NCBI RefSeq assembly: GCF_000735345.1
Contig: NZ_JMPJ01000057.1
Location: forward strand, 1-48,714
DNA: 48,714 nt
From: Ewingella americana ATCC 33852
GTDB lineage: Bacteria; Pseudomonadota; Gammaproteobacteria; Enterobacterales; Enterobacteriaceae
Direction of reading: 5' to 3'
The translations under genes were made by a program, and so were the position numbers. Below the pieces are notes generated by a model. It made no database searches and was not told the DNA's origin. It saw only the letters and a list, made by a program, of their open reading frames with translations. Below, in pieces: positions 18,949 to 30,358 of this stretch; positions within the stretch are counted from its first letter, which is position 1, and each line of letters starts with the position of its first letter.

Positions 18949-19926
18949 TTATTGCGCGTTGTACAAGATGACCGCAGCGGTCGCCAACAGGTTAAGTAAG
19001 GTCAACGGCAGGCAAACTTTCCAGCCGAAAGACATCACCTGGTCGTAGCGGGGACGCGGCAAAGCAGCACGGATCAAAATGAACATCACCATGAAGAAAG
19101 CGGTTTTCAGCGCAAACCAGATAAACGGCGGCAGGAATGGACCCTGCCAGCCACCGAAGAACAGCGTCACAATCAGCGCTGACACGGTAACGATACCGAT
19201 ATATTCGCCCACGAAGAACAGACCGAATTTCATACCGGAATATTCAATGTGGTAACCGTCGGCCAGCTCTTGCTCAGCTTCCGGTTGGTCGAATGGGTGA
19301 CGGTGACATACCGCAACGCCGGCAATCGCAAAGGTCACAAAGCCGAAGAACTGCGGAATGATGTTCCACATGTGGGCCTGTGAGTTAACGATGTCCTGCA
19401 TATTGAAGGAACCCGCCTGTGCAACCACGCCCATCAGAGACAGGCCGAGGAACACTTCGTAGCTCAGGGTCTGAGCCGACGCACGCATTGCCCCCAACAG
19501 GGAGTATTTGTTGTTACTGGACCAGCCAGCGAACAGCACGGCGTAGACGGTCAAACCCGCCATCATCAGGAAGAACAGGATGCCGATGTTCAGGTCAGCG
19601 GCGAACCACGTTGAGCTCACTGGAACGATAGCGAAAGAGATCAGCATTGAGCTGAACGCAATCATTGGCGCCAAAGTGAAGATCGCGCGGTCGGTGAAAC
19701 GCGGAACCCAGTCTTCTTTAAAGAACATTTTGATCATGTCAGCAACGAGCTGCAAAGAGCCGCCCCAGCCAACACGGTTCGGTCCGTAACGGTTCTGGAA
19801 CAGACCGAGCAGACGACGTTCGCCGAAGCTCATGAATGCGCCACACACCACCACGACCAGCAAGATCACGACGGCTTTCAGAACCGCAATCAGCACCTCA
19901 ATCACTTCAGGTGTAAACCAGCTCAT
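18949..19926 (-). CDS. nuoH: NADH-quinone oxidoreductase subunit H
   Basis: 325 residues, as in E. coli. Membrane subunit forming much of the quinone chamber. Eight hydrophobic segments; conserved [40 protein letters not shown], and the acidic loop [26 protein letters not shown]. The segment [16 protein letters not shown] matches the usual family loop. The start overlaps the nuoG stop by 4 nt. Confidence 0.97.
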   Translation of the reverse strand: MSWFTPEVIEVLIAVLKAVVILLVVVVCGAFMSFGERRLLGLFQNRYGPNRVGWGGSLQLVADMIKMFFKEDWVPRFTDRAIFTLAPMIAFSSMLISFAIVPVSSTWFAADLNIGILFFLMMAGLTVYAVLFAGWSSNNKYSLLGAMRASAQTLSYEVFLGLSLMGVVAQAGSFNMQDIVNSQAHMWNIIPQFFGFVTFAIAGVAVCHRHPFDQPEAEQELADGYHIEYSGMKFGLFFVGEYIGIVTVSALIVTLFFGGWQGPFLPPFIWFALKTAFFMVMFILIRAALPRPRYDQVMSFGWKVCLPLTLLNLLATAAVILYNAQ

Positions 19927-22658
19927 CGTGTTGCCTCCCGCAGATTTTCAACCGTTGCGCCCACCAGAACCGGAGAAATACCCGGCAAGCCCAGTGGCAG
20001 ACCAACCTGTCCCTGATGCAAGGTTTCGCTCAGTCGAACTGGCAGAGTCAGGGTCTGGCCGCCGCAGGTGAATTCCACCTGAGCACCGGCGTTAACGCCC
20101 AACTGCGCCGCATCGGCTGGGTTCACCATCACGTAAGGCTCTGGCATACGCTGCTGGATCACATGCGAACGCTGGCTCATCTCTTCGCTACCAAACAGGT
20201 GGTAGTAAGGAGCAACGCGCCATTGGTTGCTGTCCGCCGCGAAGGCCGCAGGAATGGTGGTGAAGTAGTCAAGGCTACCCTCGCCTGCTTCAATCATACG
20301 CACGCCCGGATCACCATGACGCAGACTACCACCGACTTCGCTCTGGAACTTGTTCCAAGCTTGAGGTGAGTTCCAGCCCGGCGCCCAAGCAAACGGCACC
20401 TGATTACGATCGGCTAACGGGTTGTTGTTCCCTTCCATAGAGAAGGCAAACATGGTGTCTTTGTCTTGCGGCTGACGTGGTTCATGCACGCTGATGTTGG
20501 CGCGCATCGCAGTACGGCCACTCGAACGGTGCGGAGAACGCGCCAGTTTCTGACCGCGAATGCGGAAGCTGGCGTTTGGTGCAGCTTCAACCATGCCTTT
20601 CAGCTGTGGCAGAGCGGCAACGCAGGCTTCGATCACGTGGTCTAACTGAGTCCAGTCAACGTGACGGCTGTTAACGGTTGAGTGCAGCGAGTGCATCCAA
20701 CGCCAGCTTTCCAGCATCGCAACAGTAGTGTCGTAGTAAGCCGGGTCATAAACCTGGAAGAAGCGCTGGGCGCGGCCTTCTTGGTTAACCACGGTACCGT
20801 CACTTTCAGCGAAGCTGGCCGCAGGCAGGATAAGCGTCGCTTTGTCCATGATGCGGGTGCGCTGATGGTCAACAACCAGCAGGTTTTCAACTTTAGCTAA
20901 TGCTGCATCAACTTTGGCTTCTGGCGCATGACGGTAAAGGTCATTTTCCATCACGATTGCGCTGTCTGCGCCACCGTTAGCCAGCAGTTCAAGTGCCGCG
21001 TCCAGAGTACCGCCGCCAATCATTGACAGGCCGATGCTGTTGGAAGAGGTCGCTACGAAGGTGATACCGACATCGCTGCCGCGCACTTTCAAGGCTTTAG
21101 CCACGTTGGCTGCCGCTTCGATGATGGCGTCGCTACCCGCATTGCTGCCGGTGATGATCAGCGGTTTACGTGCGCCAGCTAATGCTTGCACGATCACGTC
21201 GATCTTCTTGTCTAAACCTTCAGCCAAGTCGGTCACAGCCGGAGCAGACTCGTCCAACGCGTGGGCGATAGCGAAGCCGAAACGGGCTTGCTCATCTACC
21301 GGCGCGCGGTAGTTGTATGCCGCGATGTCATCGAGCTTGGTGTTATCAACGTTGGTGATGAACAGCGGGTGCTTAGAGTGCTGACCGATGTTCTGTACCG
21401 CCGCGATTTGCCAGTCGGCAACGCGCTGGGCCGCAGCCATTGCGCGAGCTTTGCCTTTTACTGCCTGACGAACAGACAGGGCAATGCGCGCGCCGGTTTG
21501 GGTCAAATCTTCACCCAGAACCAGAACGGCGTCGTACTCTTCGATTTCACGCAGGGCTGGCGTGTGAACGCCGCTGTTGCGCAGAACGTTGAGCATCAGC
21601 TCAAGGCGGCCTTGTTCGGCAGCGTTGATACCGGTGTAGAAGTTCTCAGCACCGACCAGCTCGCGCAGCGCGAAGTTGCTTTCGAGGCTTGCACGTGGAG
21701 AACCGATACCGATGGCTTTTTTCGACTGACGCAGAATATCTGCCGCGCCCTGCATCGCTTGTTCAGCGTTCAGTTCGATCCAGTCGTTGCCACGCAGCTG
21801 CTGTGGTTTCTTCGGACGGTCTTTGGCGTTGACATAGCCATAACCGAAACGACCACGGTCGCAGAGGAAGTAGTGGTTTACGGTACCGTTGTAACGGTTT
21901 TCGATACGACGCAGTTCGCCATAGCGCTCACCCGGGCTGGTGTTACAGCCGACAGAACATTGTTGGCAGATGCTTGGCGCAAACTGCATGTCCCATTTAC
22001 GGTTATAACGCTCTGAGTGCGTTTTATCGGTGAACACGCCGGTCGGACAGACTTCTACCAGGTTACCGGAGAACTCGCTTTCCAGCGGGCCATCTTCCGG
22101 GCGACCGAAGTAGACGTTGTCGTGTGCGCCGTAAACGCCCAAGTCTTTACCATCCGCGTAGTCCTTGTAGTAACGGACACAACGGTAGCAAGCGATACAG
22201 CGGTTCATTTCGTGAGAGATGAACGGGCCGAGATCTTGGTTGTTATGAGTACGTTTGGTGAAGCGATAGCGACGCATGCTATGACCGGTCATGACCGTCA
22301 TATCCTGCAAGTGGCAGTTGCCGCCCTCTTCACACACCGGACAGTCGTGTGGGTGGTTAGTCATCAACCACTCAACCACGCTCTCACGGAACTCTTTGGC
22401 TTCGCCGTCATTGATGGAGATAAACGTGCCATCGGATGCCGGTGTCATACAAGACATCACCAAACGACCGCGCGTATCTTCCGCGTTTTGGTATTGCTTA
22501 ACCGCACATTGGCGGCAAGCGCCGACGCTTCCCAGCGCCGGATGCCAGCAAAAATAAGGAATATCGAGGCCAAGAGAGAGGCAAGCCTGCAACAGGTTGT
22601 CCGCTCCATTTACATCGTATTCTTTGCCGTCTACATGAATCGTAGCCATAGTCAGCAT
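19923..22658 (-). CDS. nuoG: NADH-quinone oxidoreductase subunit G
   Basis: 911 residues (E. coli 908-910). Largest peripheral subunit. The N-terminus has the [2Fe-2S] ferredoxin site ([15 protein letters not shown]), the N5 ligand region ([14 protein letters not shown]) and the N4 site ([21 protein letters not shown]). The additional N7 cluster cysteines are present (CQQCSVGC and, further on, [10 protein letters not shown]). The remainder is a molybdopterin-oxidoreductase-like domain without a cofactor role. The annotated ATG is 22658; GGAAG lies only one base before it, so the ATG three codons in (22649) is equally plausible and equals the E. coli start. A 134-nt gap with a hairpin separates it from nuoF. 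Confidence 0.97.
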   Translation of the reverse strand: MLTMATIHVDGKEYDVNGADNLLQACLSLGLDIPYFCWHPALGSVGACRQCAVKQYQNAEDTRGRLVMSCMTPASDGTFISINDGEAKEFRESVVEWLMTNHPHDCPVCEEGGNCHLQDMTVMTGHSMRRYRFTKRTHNNQDLGPFISHEMNRCIACYRCVRYYKDYADGKDLGVYGAHDNVYFGRPEDGPLESEFSGNLVEVCPTGVFTDKTHSERYNRKWDMQFAPSICQQCSVGCNTSPGERYGELRRIENRYNGTVNHYFLCDRGRFGYGYVNAKDRPKKPQQLRGNDWIELNAEQAMQGAADILRQSKKAIGIGSPRASLESNFALRELVGAENFYTGINAAEQGRLELMLNVLRNSGVHTPALREIEEYDAVLVLGEDLTQTGARIALSVRQAVKGKARAMAAAQRVADWQIAAVQNIGQHSKHPLFITNVDNTKLDDIAAYNYRAPVDEQARFGFAIAHALDESAPAVTDLAEGLDKKIDVIVQALAGARKPLIITGSNAGSDAIIEAAANVAKALKVRGSDVGITFVATSSNSIGLSMIGGGTLDAALELLANGGADSAIVMENDLYRHAPEAKVDAALAKVENLLVVDHQRTRIMDKATLILPAASFAESDGTVVNQEGRAQRFFQVYDPAYYDTTVAMLESWRWMHSLHSTVNSRHVDWTQLDHVIEACVAALPQLKGMVEAAPNASFRIRGQKLARSPHRSSGRTAMRANISVHEPRQPQDKDTMFAFSMEGNNNPLADRNQVPFAWAPGWNSPQAWNKFQSEVGGSLRHGDPGVRMIEAGEGSLDYFTTIPAAFAADSNQWRVAPYYHLFGSEEMSQRSHVIQQRMPEPYVMVNPADAAQLGVNAGAQVEFTCGGQTLTLPVRLSETLHQGQVGLPLGLPGISPVLVGATVENLREATR

Positions 22659-22758
22659 GCTTCCACGTGGCCCACCTTTCAGCGGGCGTTAATCAAAAAT
22701 TCTTGCCGGGTTGGCGTATATCGTTCGACAGCGCGTCCCTTGTTCTGGGATTTCGCGC

Positions 22759-22780
22759 GCGGCGGGCTCACGTCCGCCGC
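22759..22780 (-). other. Intercistronic hairpin between nuoF and nuoG
   Basis: GCGGCGG pairs with CCGCCGC across an 8-nt loop in the 134-nt nuoF-nuoG spacer, the longest internal gap of the operon. No U-tract follows, so it is more likely an mRNA-stability or processing element than a terminator. Confidence 0.55.
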
Positions 22781-22792
22781 TTGATGCCTTCA

Positions 22793-24163
22793 CTACCAGC
22801 GCTGTTTCAGCAGGTTGTTTGGCTGAATACCGCCAATCGCCCGCGCATTGCTGTAATGCTGCTTGGCGATGCCCGCCTCAAACTCGTCCCGGAAATATTT
22901 AATCGCACTCTGCAATGGCTCCACGGCACCCGGCGCGTGTGCGCAGAAGGTTTTGCCCGGACCAAGCTGGCGGCAAAGCTGCTCGAGCGTTTCGATATCG
23001 CCCGGTTGGCCTTCGCCACGTTCCAGCGCGCGGAGGATCTTAACGCTCCACGGCAAACCGTCACGGCATGGCGTACACCAACCGCAAGATTCACGAGCGA
23101 AGAACTCTTCCAGGTTACGCACCAGGGAAACCATGCCAATTTCGTGGTCAACGGCCATTGCCAGCGCAGTACCCATACGGCTACCCGCTTTACCGATGCT
23201 TTCGAAATCCATTGGCAGGTCGAGGTGGTCGCCGGTCAGGAAGTCCGTCCCTGCCCCACCCGGTTGCCAAGCTTTGAATTTCAGACCATCGCGCATGCCA
23301 CCGGCATAATCTTCGAGGATTTCACGTGCGGTGATACCAAACGGCAGCTCCCAAACGCCCGGATTTTTCACCCGGCCGGAGAAGCCCATCATCTTGGTAC
23401 CGGCATCATTACTTTTGCCTGCGGAAATACCTTTGTACCAATCCACGCCGTGCTCAACGATAGCCGGCACGTTGCACAGGGTTTCAACGTTGTTTACACA
23501 CGTTGGTTTGCCCCATACGCCAGACGATGCTGGGAAAGGTGGTTTGGAACGCGGGTTAGCACGGCGGCCTTCAAGGGAGTTAATCAGCGCGGTTTCTTCA
23601 CCACAGATGTAACGCCCTGCGCCGGTGTGCACCACCAGTTCAAAGTCAAAACCGGTACCGAGGATGTTTTTCCCCAGGAACCCAGCGGCTTTGGCTTCTT
23701 CAATGGCTTTACGTAAGTTCACTGCTGCTTCGATGTACTCGCCGCGCAAGAAGATGTAACCACGGTAGGCTTTCAACGCGAATGCGGCGATCAGCATGCC
23801 TTCCACCAGCAGGTGTGGCATTTGCTCCATCAGCATACGGTCTTTATAAGTGCCCGGTTCCATCTCATCGGCGTTACACAGCAGATAGCGGATATTCATG
23901 CTTTCGTCTTTCGGCATCAGGCTCCACTTCAGACCAGTGGAGAAGCCTGCGCCGCCGCGACCTTTCAGGCCAGCGTCTTTGACCAGCGTGACCACGTCAT
24001 CCTGAGCCATACCTTTCAGCGCTTTCTCAGCACCAACGTAGCCATTTTTGCTACGGTATTCGTCGAGGAAAACCGGCTGCTTATCATCGCGCATACGCCA
24101 GGTCAGCGGATGCATCTCTGGCGTGCGGTTAATCTGTTTTGGCGTAAATCCCTGGAATGTCAT
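22793..24163 (-). CDS. nuoF: NADH-quinone oxidoreductase subunit F (NADH/FMN site)
   Basis: 456 residues (E. coli 445), with about ten extra residues at the N-terminus. Binds NADH, FMN and cluster N3. Seen: the nucleotide/FMN loop [16 protein letters not shown] (residues ~66-81), [36 protein letters not shown], and N3 ligands [12 protein letters not shown] plus the later FCAHAPGA. The start overlaps the nuoE stop by 4 nt, and GGAG lies 8 nt before the ATG. Confidence 0.97.
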   Translation of the reverse strand: MTFQGFTPKQINRTPEMHPLTWRMRDDKQPVFLDEYRSKNGYVGAEKALKGMAQDDVVTLVKDAGLKGRGGAGFSTGLKWSLMPKDESMNIRYLLCNADEMEPGTYKDRMLMEQMPHLLVEGMLIAAFALKAYRGYIFLRGEYIEAAVNLRKAIEEAKAAGFLGKNILGTGFDFELVVHTGAGRYICGEETALINSLEGRRANPRSKPPFPASSGVWGKPTCVNNVETLCNVPAIVEHGVDWYKGISAGKSNDAGTKMMGFSGRVKNPGVWELPFGITAREILEDYAGGMRDGLKFKAWQPGGAGTDFLTGDHLDLPMDFESIGKAGSRMGTALAMAVDHEIGMVSLVRNLEEFFARESCGWCTPCRDGLPWSVKILRALERGEGQPGDIETLEQLCRQLGPGKTFCAHAPGAVEPLQSAIKYFRDEFEAGIAKQHYSNARAIGGIQPNNLLKQRW

Positions 24164-24699
24164 GAGTAACGCTCCAATAATTCACCAATGTTTTCCGGCT
24201 TCAGGTAGCTGTGAGTGTCCTCGTCGATCATCATCGTCGGGCCTTTGTCACAGTTACCCAAACAGCAGGTCGGCAGCAGGGTGAAGCGACCATCTTCAGT
24301 CGTTTGGCCCGGCTTGATATGCAACTGTTCTTCGATTGCCGCCTGAATGCCTTGATAACCGGTGATGTGGCACACCACGCTGTCACAATAGCGAATCACA
24401 TGGCGACCCACCGGCTGGCGGAAGATTTGGCTATAAAACGTTGCCACGCCTTCGACGTCACTGGCAGGAATATCGAGGATTTCAGCGATGGCGTAAATCG
24501 CACCATCTGGCACCCAGCCACGGTGTTTTTGCACGATTTTCAACGCTTCGATCGACACCGCGCGGGCATCTTCGTAGTGATGTTTTTCGTGCTCAATCGC
24601 TTCACGCTCAGCGTCGTTAAGCTCGAACGCAGCAGGTTTTGCGCTCGGCTCGGAGACGTTGATGTACTGAACCTCTGAGTCTTTATTGATATCTGTCAT
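24160..24699 (-). CDS. nuoE: NADH-quinone oxidoreductase subunit E ([2Fe-2S] N1a)
   Basis: 179 residues (E. coli 166), the difference being a polar, variable N-terminus. Thioredoxin-like [2Fe-2S] subunit of the NADH dehydrogenase module. The four cluster cysteines are in CDSVVC and [43 protein letters not shown] is the family N-terminal helix. It starts 3 nt beyond the nuoCD stop and overlaps nuoF by 4 nt. Confidence 0.97.
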   Translation of the reverse strand: MTDINKDSEVQYINVSEPSAKPAAFELNDAEREAIEHEKHHYEDARAVSIEALKIVQKHRGWVPDGAIYAIAEILDIPASDVEGVATFYSQIFRQPVGRHVIRYCDSVVCHITGYQGIQAAIEEQLHIKPGQTTEDGRFTLLPTCCLGNCDKGPTMMIDEDTHSYLKPENIGELLERYS

Positions 24700-24701
24700 C
24701 G

Positions 24702-26501
24702 TTAGCGGTCCACATCTGACATTACAAAATCGATACTGCCCAGGTAGACGATCAAATCGGATACCAGGCTGCCACGGATAACTGACGGGATCTGCTGCAA
24801 ATGCGGGAAGCTAGGCGTACGAACGCGGGTACGGTAGCTCATGGTGCTGCCGTCGCTCGTCAGGTAGTAGCTGTTGATCCCTTTGGTCGCTTCAATCATC
24901 TGGAAAGATTCTTGCGCAGGCATGACAGGACCCCAAGACACTTGCAGGAAGTGCGTGATCAGCGTCTCGATATGCTGCAGCGTGCGTTCTTTCGGTGGCG
25001 GCGTGGTCAGCGGGTGATCGGCCTTGAACGGGCCTGCTGGCATATTGGCGTAGCACTGCTCCAGAATGCGCAGACTCTGACGCAGCTCTTCTACTTTCAG
25101 CATAACGCGTGAGTAGCAGTCGCTGACGCCGTCGCCCACTGGCACTTCAAACTCGAAGTTTTCGTAACCAGAATATGGACGCCATTTACGCACGTCGAAA
25201 TCAATACCGGTCGCGCGCAGACCTGCACCCGTGGTACCCCATGCCAACGCGTCTTCCGCGTTGTAAGCCGCAACGCCTTTCGAACGACCAATCAGAATGG
25301 TGTTTTTCAGGGCAGCTTTAACATAAGAGTCCAGACGAGCAGGCATCCAGTCGAGGAATTCGCGCAGCAGGCGTTCCCAGCCTTTCGGCAGGTCGTGTGC
25401 AACACCGCCGATACGGAACCAGGCCGGGTGCATACGGAAGCCGGTGATGGCTTCGATCAGATCGTAGATTTTCTGACGGTCGGTGAACGCGAAGAACACT
25501 GGGGTCATCGCACCGACGTCCTGAATGAACGTACTGATGTATAACAGGTGGCTGTTGATACGGAACAGTTCAGACAGCATCACGCGGATGGTGTTAACGC
25601 GGTCGCCTACGGTAATCCCAGCCAGTTTTTCAACTGCCAGCACGTAAGGCATTTCGTTAACGCAGCCGCCGAGGTATTCGATACGGTCGGTGTACGGAAT
25701 GTAGCTGTGCCAAGATTGGCGCTCGCCCATTTTTTCCGCACCACGGTGGTGGTAACCCACGTCCGGAACGCAGTCGACAATCTCTTCGCCATCAAGCTGC
25801 AAGATGATGCGGAACGCACCGTGCGCAGACGGGTGGTTTGGACCGAGGTTGAGGAACATGAAGTCCTCGTTTTCGGTGCCGCGCTTCATGCCCCAATCTT
25901 CAGGCTTGAAAGTCAGTGACTCCATCTCCAGATCTTCTTTCTGCTTAGTCAGCTCGAAAGGATCGAATTCGGTAGCACGGGCCGGATAGTCTTTACGCAG
26001 CGGGTGCCCTTCCCACGTCTGAGGCATCATGATGCGCGTCAGGTGCGGGTGGCCGTCGAAGGTAATGCCGAACATTTCCCACGTTTCGCGCTCATACCAG
26101 TTGGCGTTCGGGAACACCTTGGTGATGGTCGGAAGGTGCAGGTCGTTTTCTGACAACGCCACTTTGAGCATAATGTCGCGATTACGCTCAACGGAGATCA
26201 GGTGATAGAAAACGGAAAAATCCGCGGCCGGTAAACCGTCGCGGTGAGTACGTAAACGCTCATCTACGCCATGCAGGTCGAACAGCATGACATAAGGCTT
26301 TGGCTGTTTTCGTAAAAAGGTGATCGCTTCCAGTATCTGTTCGCGCTTGATCCACACCACGGGTATGCCGGTACGGGTCGGTTGAACAGTAAAGGCCTCA
26401 GGCCCAAAACGGTTACGCAATTCGCCGATGACCGGATCATCAAGATGATCTCGGGTTTGCCATGCTGGCTGAGCGGTGTCTTGCGTCGTCAAATCTGTCA
26501 T
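24702..26501 (-). CDS. nuoC: NADH-quinone oxidoreductase fused subunit C/D
   Basis: 599 residues; NuoC (about residues 1-185) and NuoD (about 210-599) are joined in one chain, as in E. coli and other enterics (often named nuoC or nuoCD). The NuoC half shows [20 protein letters not shown] and the [14 protein letters not shown] block. The NuoD half contains [24 protein letters not shown] with the quinone-site His, GYHHRGAEK, and the C-terminal [11 protein letters not shown]. It lines the quinone-binding cavity with NuoB. A 90-nt gap precedes it. Confidence 0.97.
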   Translation of the reverse strand: MTDLTTQDTAQPAWQTRDHLDDPVIGELRNRFGPEAFTVQPTRTGIPVVWIKREQILEAITFLRKQPKPYVMLFDLHGVDERLRTHRDGLPAADFSVFYHLISVERNRDIMLKVALSENDLHLPTITKVFPNANWYERETWEMFGITFDGHPHLTRIMMPQTWEGHPLRKDYPARATEFDPFELTKQKEDLEMESLTFKPEDWGMKRGTENEDFMFLNLGPNHPSAHGAFRIILQLDGEEIVDCVPDVGYHHRGAEKMGERQSWHSYIPYTDRIEYLGGCVNEMPYVLAVEKLAGITVGDRVNTIRVMLSELFRINSHLLYISTFIQDVGAMTPVFFAFTDRQKIYDLIEAITGFRMHPAWFRIGGVAHDLPKGWERLLREFLDWMPARLDSYVKAALKNTILIGRSKGVAAYNAEDALAWGTTGAGLRATGIDFDVRKWRPYSGYENFEFEVPVGDGVSDCYSRVMLKVEELRQSLRILEQCYANMPAGPFKADHPLTTPPPKERTLQHIETLITHFLQVSWGPVMPAQESFQMIEATKGINSYYLTSDGSTMSYRTRVRTPSFPHLQQIPSVIRGSLVSDLIVYLGSIDFVMSDVDR

Positions 26502-26591
26502 TTTATTTTCACCACACTAAATGGTCATTTATGCCGTAAGGGGGTGTATTGCTACCAACCGCCCCTCAGGGTTGACTCTCAGACCGCAGTG

Positions 26592-27266
26592 TTAAATCTC
26601 GTCAGGAGACTTCAGATTCGTCACGGCGATACGCTCTGCGCGTTTACGCTCTTTCTCAGATTGCATATTCGCGCGGTAAACGCCCTGATCCCCAACAACC
26701 CACGACAGCGGGCGACGTTCTTTGCCGATAGATTCTTGCAGCAGTAACAGGGCCTGCATGTAAGCTTCCGGACGCGGCGGGCAACCTGGGATATACACGT
26801 CAACCGGTAAGAACTTATCTACACCCTGAACCACGGAGTAAATGTCGTACATACCGCCGGAGTTCGCGCATGCGCCCATCGAGATAACCCATTTCGGCTC
26901 AAGCATTTGGTCATACAAACGCTGAATAACCGGGGCCATCTTGGTAAAACAGGTTCCTGCAACTACCATGAAATCGGCCTGGCGCGGAGAAGCACGGAGA
27001 ACTTCAGCACCAAAACGAGCAACGTCGTGTACCGCAGTAAACGACGTCACCATTTCAACGTAGCAGCACGAAAGGCCGAAGTTATACGGCCAAAGGGAGT
27101 TTTTGCGACCCCAGTTCACCATCCCATGCATCGCCTCTTCGAGGTTCCCCATGAAGACGCTGCGCTTTACCTGTTCTTGCAGAGGATCGCTGACGATCTC
27201 TTGCTTTTGCAGGGGGTAACGGTCGTTCTCACCGTCCGGGTCTATGCGGGTGAGCGTATAGTCCAT
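26592..27266 (-). CDS. nuoB: NADH-quinone oxidoreductase subunit B (cluster N2)
   Basis: 224 residues (E. coli 220). Carries the terminal [4Fe-4S] cluster N2 that reduces quinone. Ligands are visible in LSCCYVEM (tandem cysteines), [11 protein letters not shown] and [15 protein letters not shown]. The C-terminal tail is charged and variable. It lies 19 nt after nuoA. Confidence 0.97.
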   Translation of the reverse strand: MDYTLTRIDPDGENDRYPLQKQEIVSDPLQEQVKRSVFMGNLEEAMHGMVNWGRKNSLWPYNFGLSCCYVEMVTSFTAVHDVARFGAEVLRASPRQADFMVVAGTCFTKMAPVIQRLYDQMLEPKWVISMGACANSGGMYDIYSVVQGVDKFLPVDVYIPGCPPRPEAYMQALLLLQESIGKERRPLSWVVGDQGVYRANMQSEKERKRAERIAVTNLKSPDEI

Positions 27267-27285
27267 CTTATTGCCTCGCTATTAC

Positions 27286-27723
27286 TTACTGCGGATGACT
27301 GTTGGTGTTAATCGCTGGGCTCGGTTTAACAGGTCCTTTCGAACGTGTTGGTGTCCAGTCCAATGCGCCAATACGCACCAGATAAAACAGACCGGCTAAC
27401 AGGACTAAAATGAAAATGGCGGCTTCGACGAACCCGACCCACCCGCTTTCACGGATAGAGGTTGACCATGCATAGAGATACAAGGCTTCCACGTCGAAAA
27501 TGACGAAAAACATCGCGACTAGATAGAATTTGGCGGAAAGACGCATGCGGGCGGTACCCACGGATGCGATACCAGATTCGAAAGGCGTGTTTTTGTATCG
27601 CGCTCTGGCTCTCCCGCCAAGGAACGCTGCGCCCAGTAACATGAGGCAACAAAGACCTATTGCGACGATCAGAAATACCGCGAACGCCCAGTGTTGAGCG
27701 ATAACTTCAGTGGCTGTTGACAT
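27286..27723 (-). CDS. nuoA: NADH-quinone oxidoreductase subunit A
   Basis: 145 residues (E. coli 147). Three transmembrane helices with the conserved loop KNTPFESGI and the acidic helix [15 protein letters not shown] next to the quinone entry site. First gene of the nuoABCDEFGHIJKLMN operon; its promoter region extends into the roughly 700-bp gap towards lrhA. An ATG start with a weak Shine-Dalgarno. Confidence 0.97.
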   Translation of the reverse strand: MSTATEVIAQHWAFAVFLIVAIGLCCLMLLGAAFLGGRARARYKNTPFESGIASVGTARMRLSAKFYLVAMFFVIFDVEALYLYAWSTSIRESGWVGFVEAAIFILVLLAGLFYLVRIGALDWTPTRSKGPVKPSPAINTNSHPQ

Positions 27724-28370
27724 ACTCTTAGCTTACTCATCAAAAGCGGCGCAATCGCATCTGCTCTTTAACGGCAGCTTGCACACCACATCGATTCAAG
27801 GGAAGGATTAATAACCACACCGTTTCACGGCTTATAAACGGTTTAAGCCAGTGATTTACTGTGGGCTTTTTACTCCTTTCTATAACCTTTTGTCAACTTA
27901 GACAAAAGTATCTCCACATTAATTTACATGCTTATCATTTTATTAACATATCATGCGACGCCGATGTGCTAAATCGAGTCAGTAAAATAGTTTGATAGAA
28001 CAAAGGCATGTTCTCGGGATTTAATGCGTCGATTGCAACAATAGCATTGTCGCAGGAATAAGCGATTCTTCCACTCACTAAACAAGGTTATTTTTTTGAT
28101 CCAGGACACAGTTTGGGCAAGTTTGGTGGCAAAAAGCACAGCGATTTAACAACTTTTTTTGAAAAACTTAAATTTCAAAGCAGTTTCGTGCCTAGGATAA
28201 AGATCGAAAACAGGGGCGTTTTAGTCGGTTTTTAGGCTTTCTGGATCGAAGAAAACAGTGGCTTTCTGGCAGGTGCGGGAAGAGGTTTACTTAAGGAAAT
28301 GGGCGTCAGGGGTAAAAATTTCAGCAAAGACTTTATTTTGATTAGTTTAACTACCTCTTTAGAAGCATAA
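27724..28370 (-). promoter_or_regulatory. nuo operon upstream regulatory region
   Basis: No credible gene lies in this stretch. On the minus strand a consensus -35 TTGACA (27896-27891) is followed 18 nt later by TAAAAA (27872-27867), about 145-170 nt before nuoA. Further upstream GTTAAT (27947-27942) and GTAAAT (27927-27922) resemble ArcA-type repeats. E. coli nuo is known to be controlled by ArcA, NarL and others through a long upstream region, and the length here is consistent with that. The promoter call is by resemblance only. Confidence 0.5.
27887..27908. promoter_or_regulatory. Dyad overlapping the putative nuo -35 box
   Basis: Perfect inverted repeat CTTTTGTC (27887-27894) and GACAAAAG (27901-27908) with a 6-nt spacer. 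One arm overlaps the TTGACA box read on the minus strand. The layout is that of an operator; the binding protein is unknown. Confidence 0.4.
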
Positions 28371-28416
28371 CACTTTACCCCCCATCCCCGAAAAGCTCAG
28401 GGGTGGGGGTAAAGTG
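28371..28416 (-). terminator. Large stem-loop downstream of lrhA
   Basis: CACTTTACCCCC (28371-28382) pairs with GGGGGTAAAGTG (28405-28416), and CCCC (28386-28389) with GGGG (28400-28403), giving about 17 bp. It begins 17 nt past the lrhA stop. A smaller AGCAGA/TCTGCT hairpin lies between it and the stop codon. No clear T-run follows on the minus strand, so it may be a 3'-end stabiliser rather than a true terminator. Confidence 0.5.
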
Positions 28417-28432
28417 GCAGCAGAAGATCTGC

Positions 28433-29377
28433 TTAGAGTTTAGGCTCGGCAATCACGCTGTGGTCATCGTCGGCCACTGAGCTTTGAGCATAGGCGCTCA
28501 AAGAGTAAGGATCATTCCCCTGCTCCACGGCATTGAAAATTGCCATTGCCAGCTCGTTTTCACTCTGCGCGTTCTTATACAGCACATATTGAGTGTCAGG
28601 CAGGCGCGGTAAGCCCTCCTGCTCGCCCAGAACGCGAAGTTCAGGACTCATCATCTCAATAGGTCGTGCAGTGACCCCTAAACCAGCTCTCACCGCTGCG
28701 CGAATGGCAGACAGCGTGGAAGCCACATAAGCAATGCGCCATGGGATGCCAGCTTGGTTCAGGTAATCGATTGCCATGGTACGGTAAGGGCTAGGCTCAT
28801 CGAGTACAACTAAGGGTACGCTGTCGCCCGACGGGTAAGAGAAGTCAGCTGAGCAATACCAAAGCGTTGGCGAGGTGCGCAACACGATGTGTGGGTGATC
28901 GGTCGTGGTCACCGTGGTGATCGCTAAGTCAATTTCTTCATTTTCGAGCATAGACAGCATAAACGGACTACGCTGTACTCTGACGTCAATAGATAACTTA
29001 GGGTAAATCGACGTTACCCGGCTCAGCAAAAACGGCAAGATGGTGTCAGCAGTGTCATCTGATGCACCAATAGTGATGCCACCCTGCACATTGCTGTACA
29101 TGAGGGAGGTACAGGCTTCATCGTTGAAGCGCAAAATTTTGCGAGCATAGCCAAGCAGTTGAATACCGTGTTCGGTCAATAACTTATTACGTCCGTGTCT
29201 GGCAAACAGCTCTTTACCTACCAGTTGTTCGAGACGCTGCATTTGTTGACTAACGGCTGATTGCGTACGACACACGGCCGCTGCGGCAGCAGCAAACGTA
29301 TTTAAATCAGCAACTGCAACAAAAGTCCTCAGCAGATCAAGGTCAAGATTGAGGATTGGACGATTTGCATTTGTCAT
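28433..29377 (-). CDS. lrhA: LysR-family regulator LrhA (HexA/RovM type)
   Basis: 314 residues (E. coli LrhA 312). An N-terminal winged helix-turn-helix (about residues 12-70) shows [27 protein letters not shown], followed by a LysR effector-binding domain to about residue 295 and a short acidic tail. Orthologues LrhA, HexA, PecT and RovM act as global regulators of flagella, RpoS, adhesion and virulence factors. Position next to nuo and alaA equals that in E. coli. A 981-nt gap upstream is typical for this gene and likely holds its own regulatory sites, since LrhA is known to autoregulate. Confidence 0.95.
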   Translation of the reverse strand: MTNANRPILNLDLDLLRTFVAVADLNTFAAAAAAVCRTQSAVSQQMQRLEQLVGKELFARHGRNKLLTEHGIQLLGYARKILRFNDEACTSLMYSNVQGGITIGASDDTADTILPFLLSRVTSIYPKLSIDVRVQRSPFMLSMLENEEIDLAITTVTTTDHPHIVLRTSPTLWYCSADFSYPSGDSVPLVVLDEPSPYRTMAIDYLNQAGIPWRIAYVASTLSAIRAAVRAGLGVTARPIEMMSPELRVLGEQEGLPRLPDTQYVLYKNAQSENELAMAIFNAVEQGNDPYSLSAYAQSSVADDDHSVIAEPKL

Positions 29378-30358
29378 AGTTTTTCTTCACTTTTAAAATC
29401 TAATAACAAGCTACCCTGATTGATGCGGCAAAGTTCCCGCAAAATGCAGAATACCAGATATGACGCATACTCACTCATTAGATAAGCGGAAATGAGAAAT
29501 ATTTCTGCAATACGAATCAATTTTATAGGGAGTATTCCCTTTTTTATGCTCTAAATGACCAATTATCTGCTCAACCTAAATTAATAAAAATGATTAGAAC
29601 TACTAAATTGAGATTTTTTAGTCATATTTATCTGAGAGTTTCTTTTGCGACACAGAGCCGCAGACAGCAAGCCCTGCGGGGACTAAACCGCATTAAACTC
29701 ACACAGAAATATAAGCATTATTAATTAATGTATTTTACCCAAAGAAATATAATCCAATAAATTCATTGATTCACCTCGAAGACTTACTTTGAATAGGTCT
29801 AATGAGTTAAACCAACCTTAAGAATTTTCCCACAAATTTTAGAATGAAGTTTGTATCCCAAAAGAAATATATTCCTAGCTGAACTTACAAAGTGCTGACA
29901 AAAGCATTGGCATAAAATGCGAATCAGCTCTGTTAATTTGTCCAGTCTTTGCAAAGAATACATTGCAGCCTTTTAGGATATCTTTTATACACTAAAGAGA
30001 CACCTAAGAACTCAACTCAGTTCAATTTTTTAAAATCCCCTTATTATCCGGTAACTTACGAGCATGATTTTGGGTGTTTTTCCCTCTTTCTGTACGCTCT
30101 GCATTACGCCGATCTATCGCACACTCACCCACCTCAGAACATCTATCTAGTAAAAACACAAATCGCAGTGCTTTCATCTAACTAAAAAATGCAACGCCTC
30201 CACTTACTTCACTAACCACAGGGTGAGTAATGTTTTGCACCAAAGCTGGGCATTGCCCTTCAAAACCGCCCTCAGTGGGAGTAAATTGGCAGCTTCGCTT
30301 TGTTCCAAGGCATTAGCGCCAAGGAAGAACAGGCTTTACATAAAAGGCTCATCATTAC
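29378..30358. other. Long AT-rich gap between lrhA and alaA
   Basis: 981 nt without a supportable gene; 29400-30200 is clearly more AT-rich than its surroundings. It must contain the lrhA promoter (minus strand) and the alaA promoter (plus strand). Only one open frame of 78 codons occurs (29949-30185), starting at TTG without a ribosome site, and I do not accept it. Near alaA, TTCC-AA-GGC (30303-30311) pairs with GCC-AA-GGAA (30318-30326) as a small hairpin about 30 nt before the start codon. No repeat or tRNA was recognised. Confidence 0.6.

Noticed and set aside
29949-30185. 78-codon frame in the lrhA-alaA gap
   Set aside because: TTG start without Shine-Dalgarno, AT-rich random-like composition, no motif.
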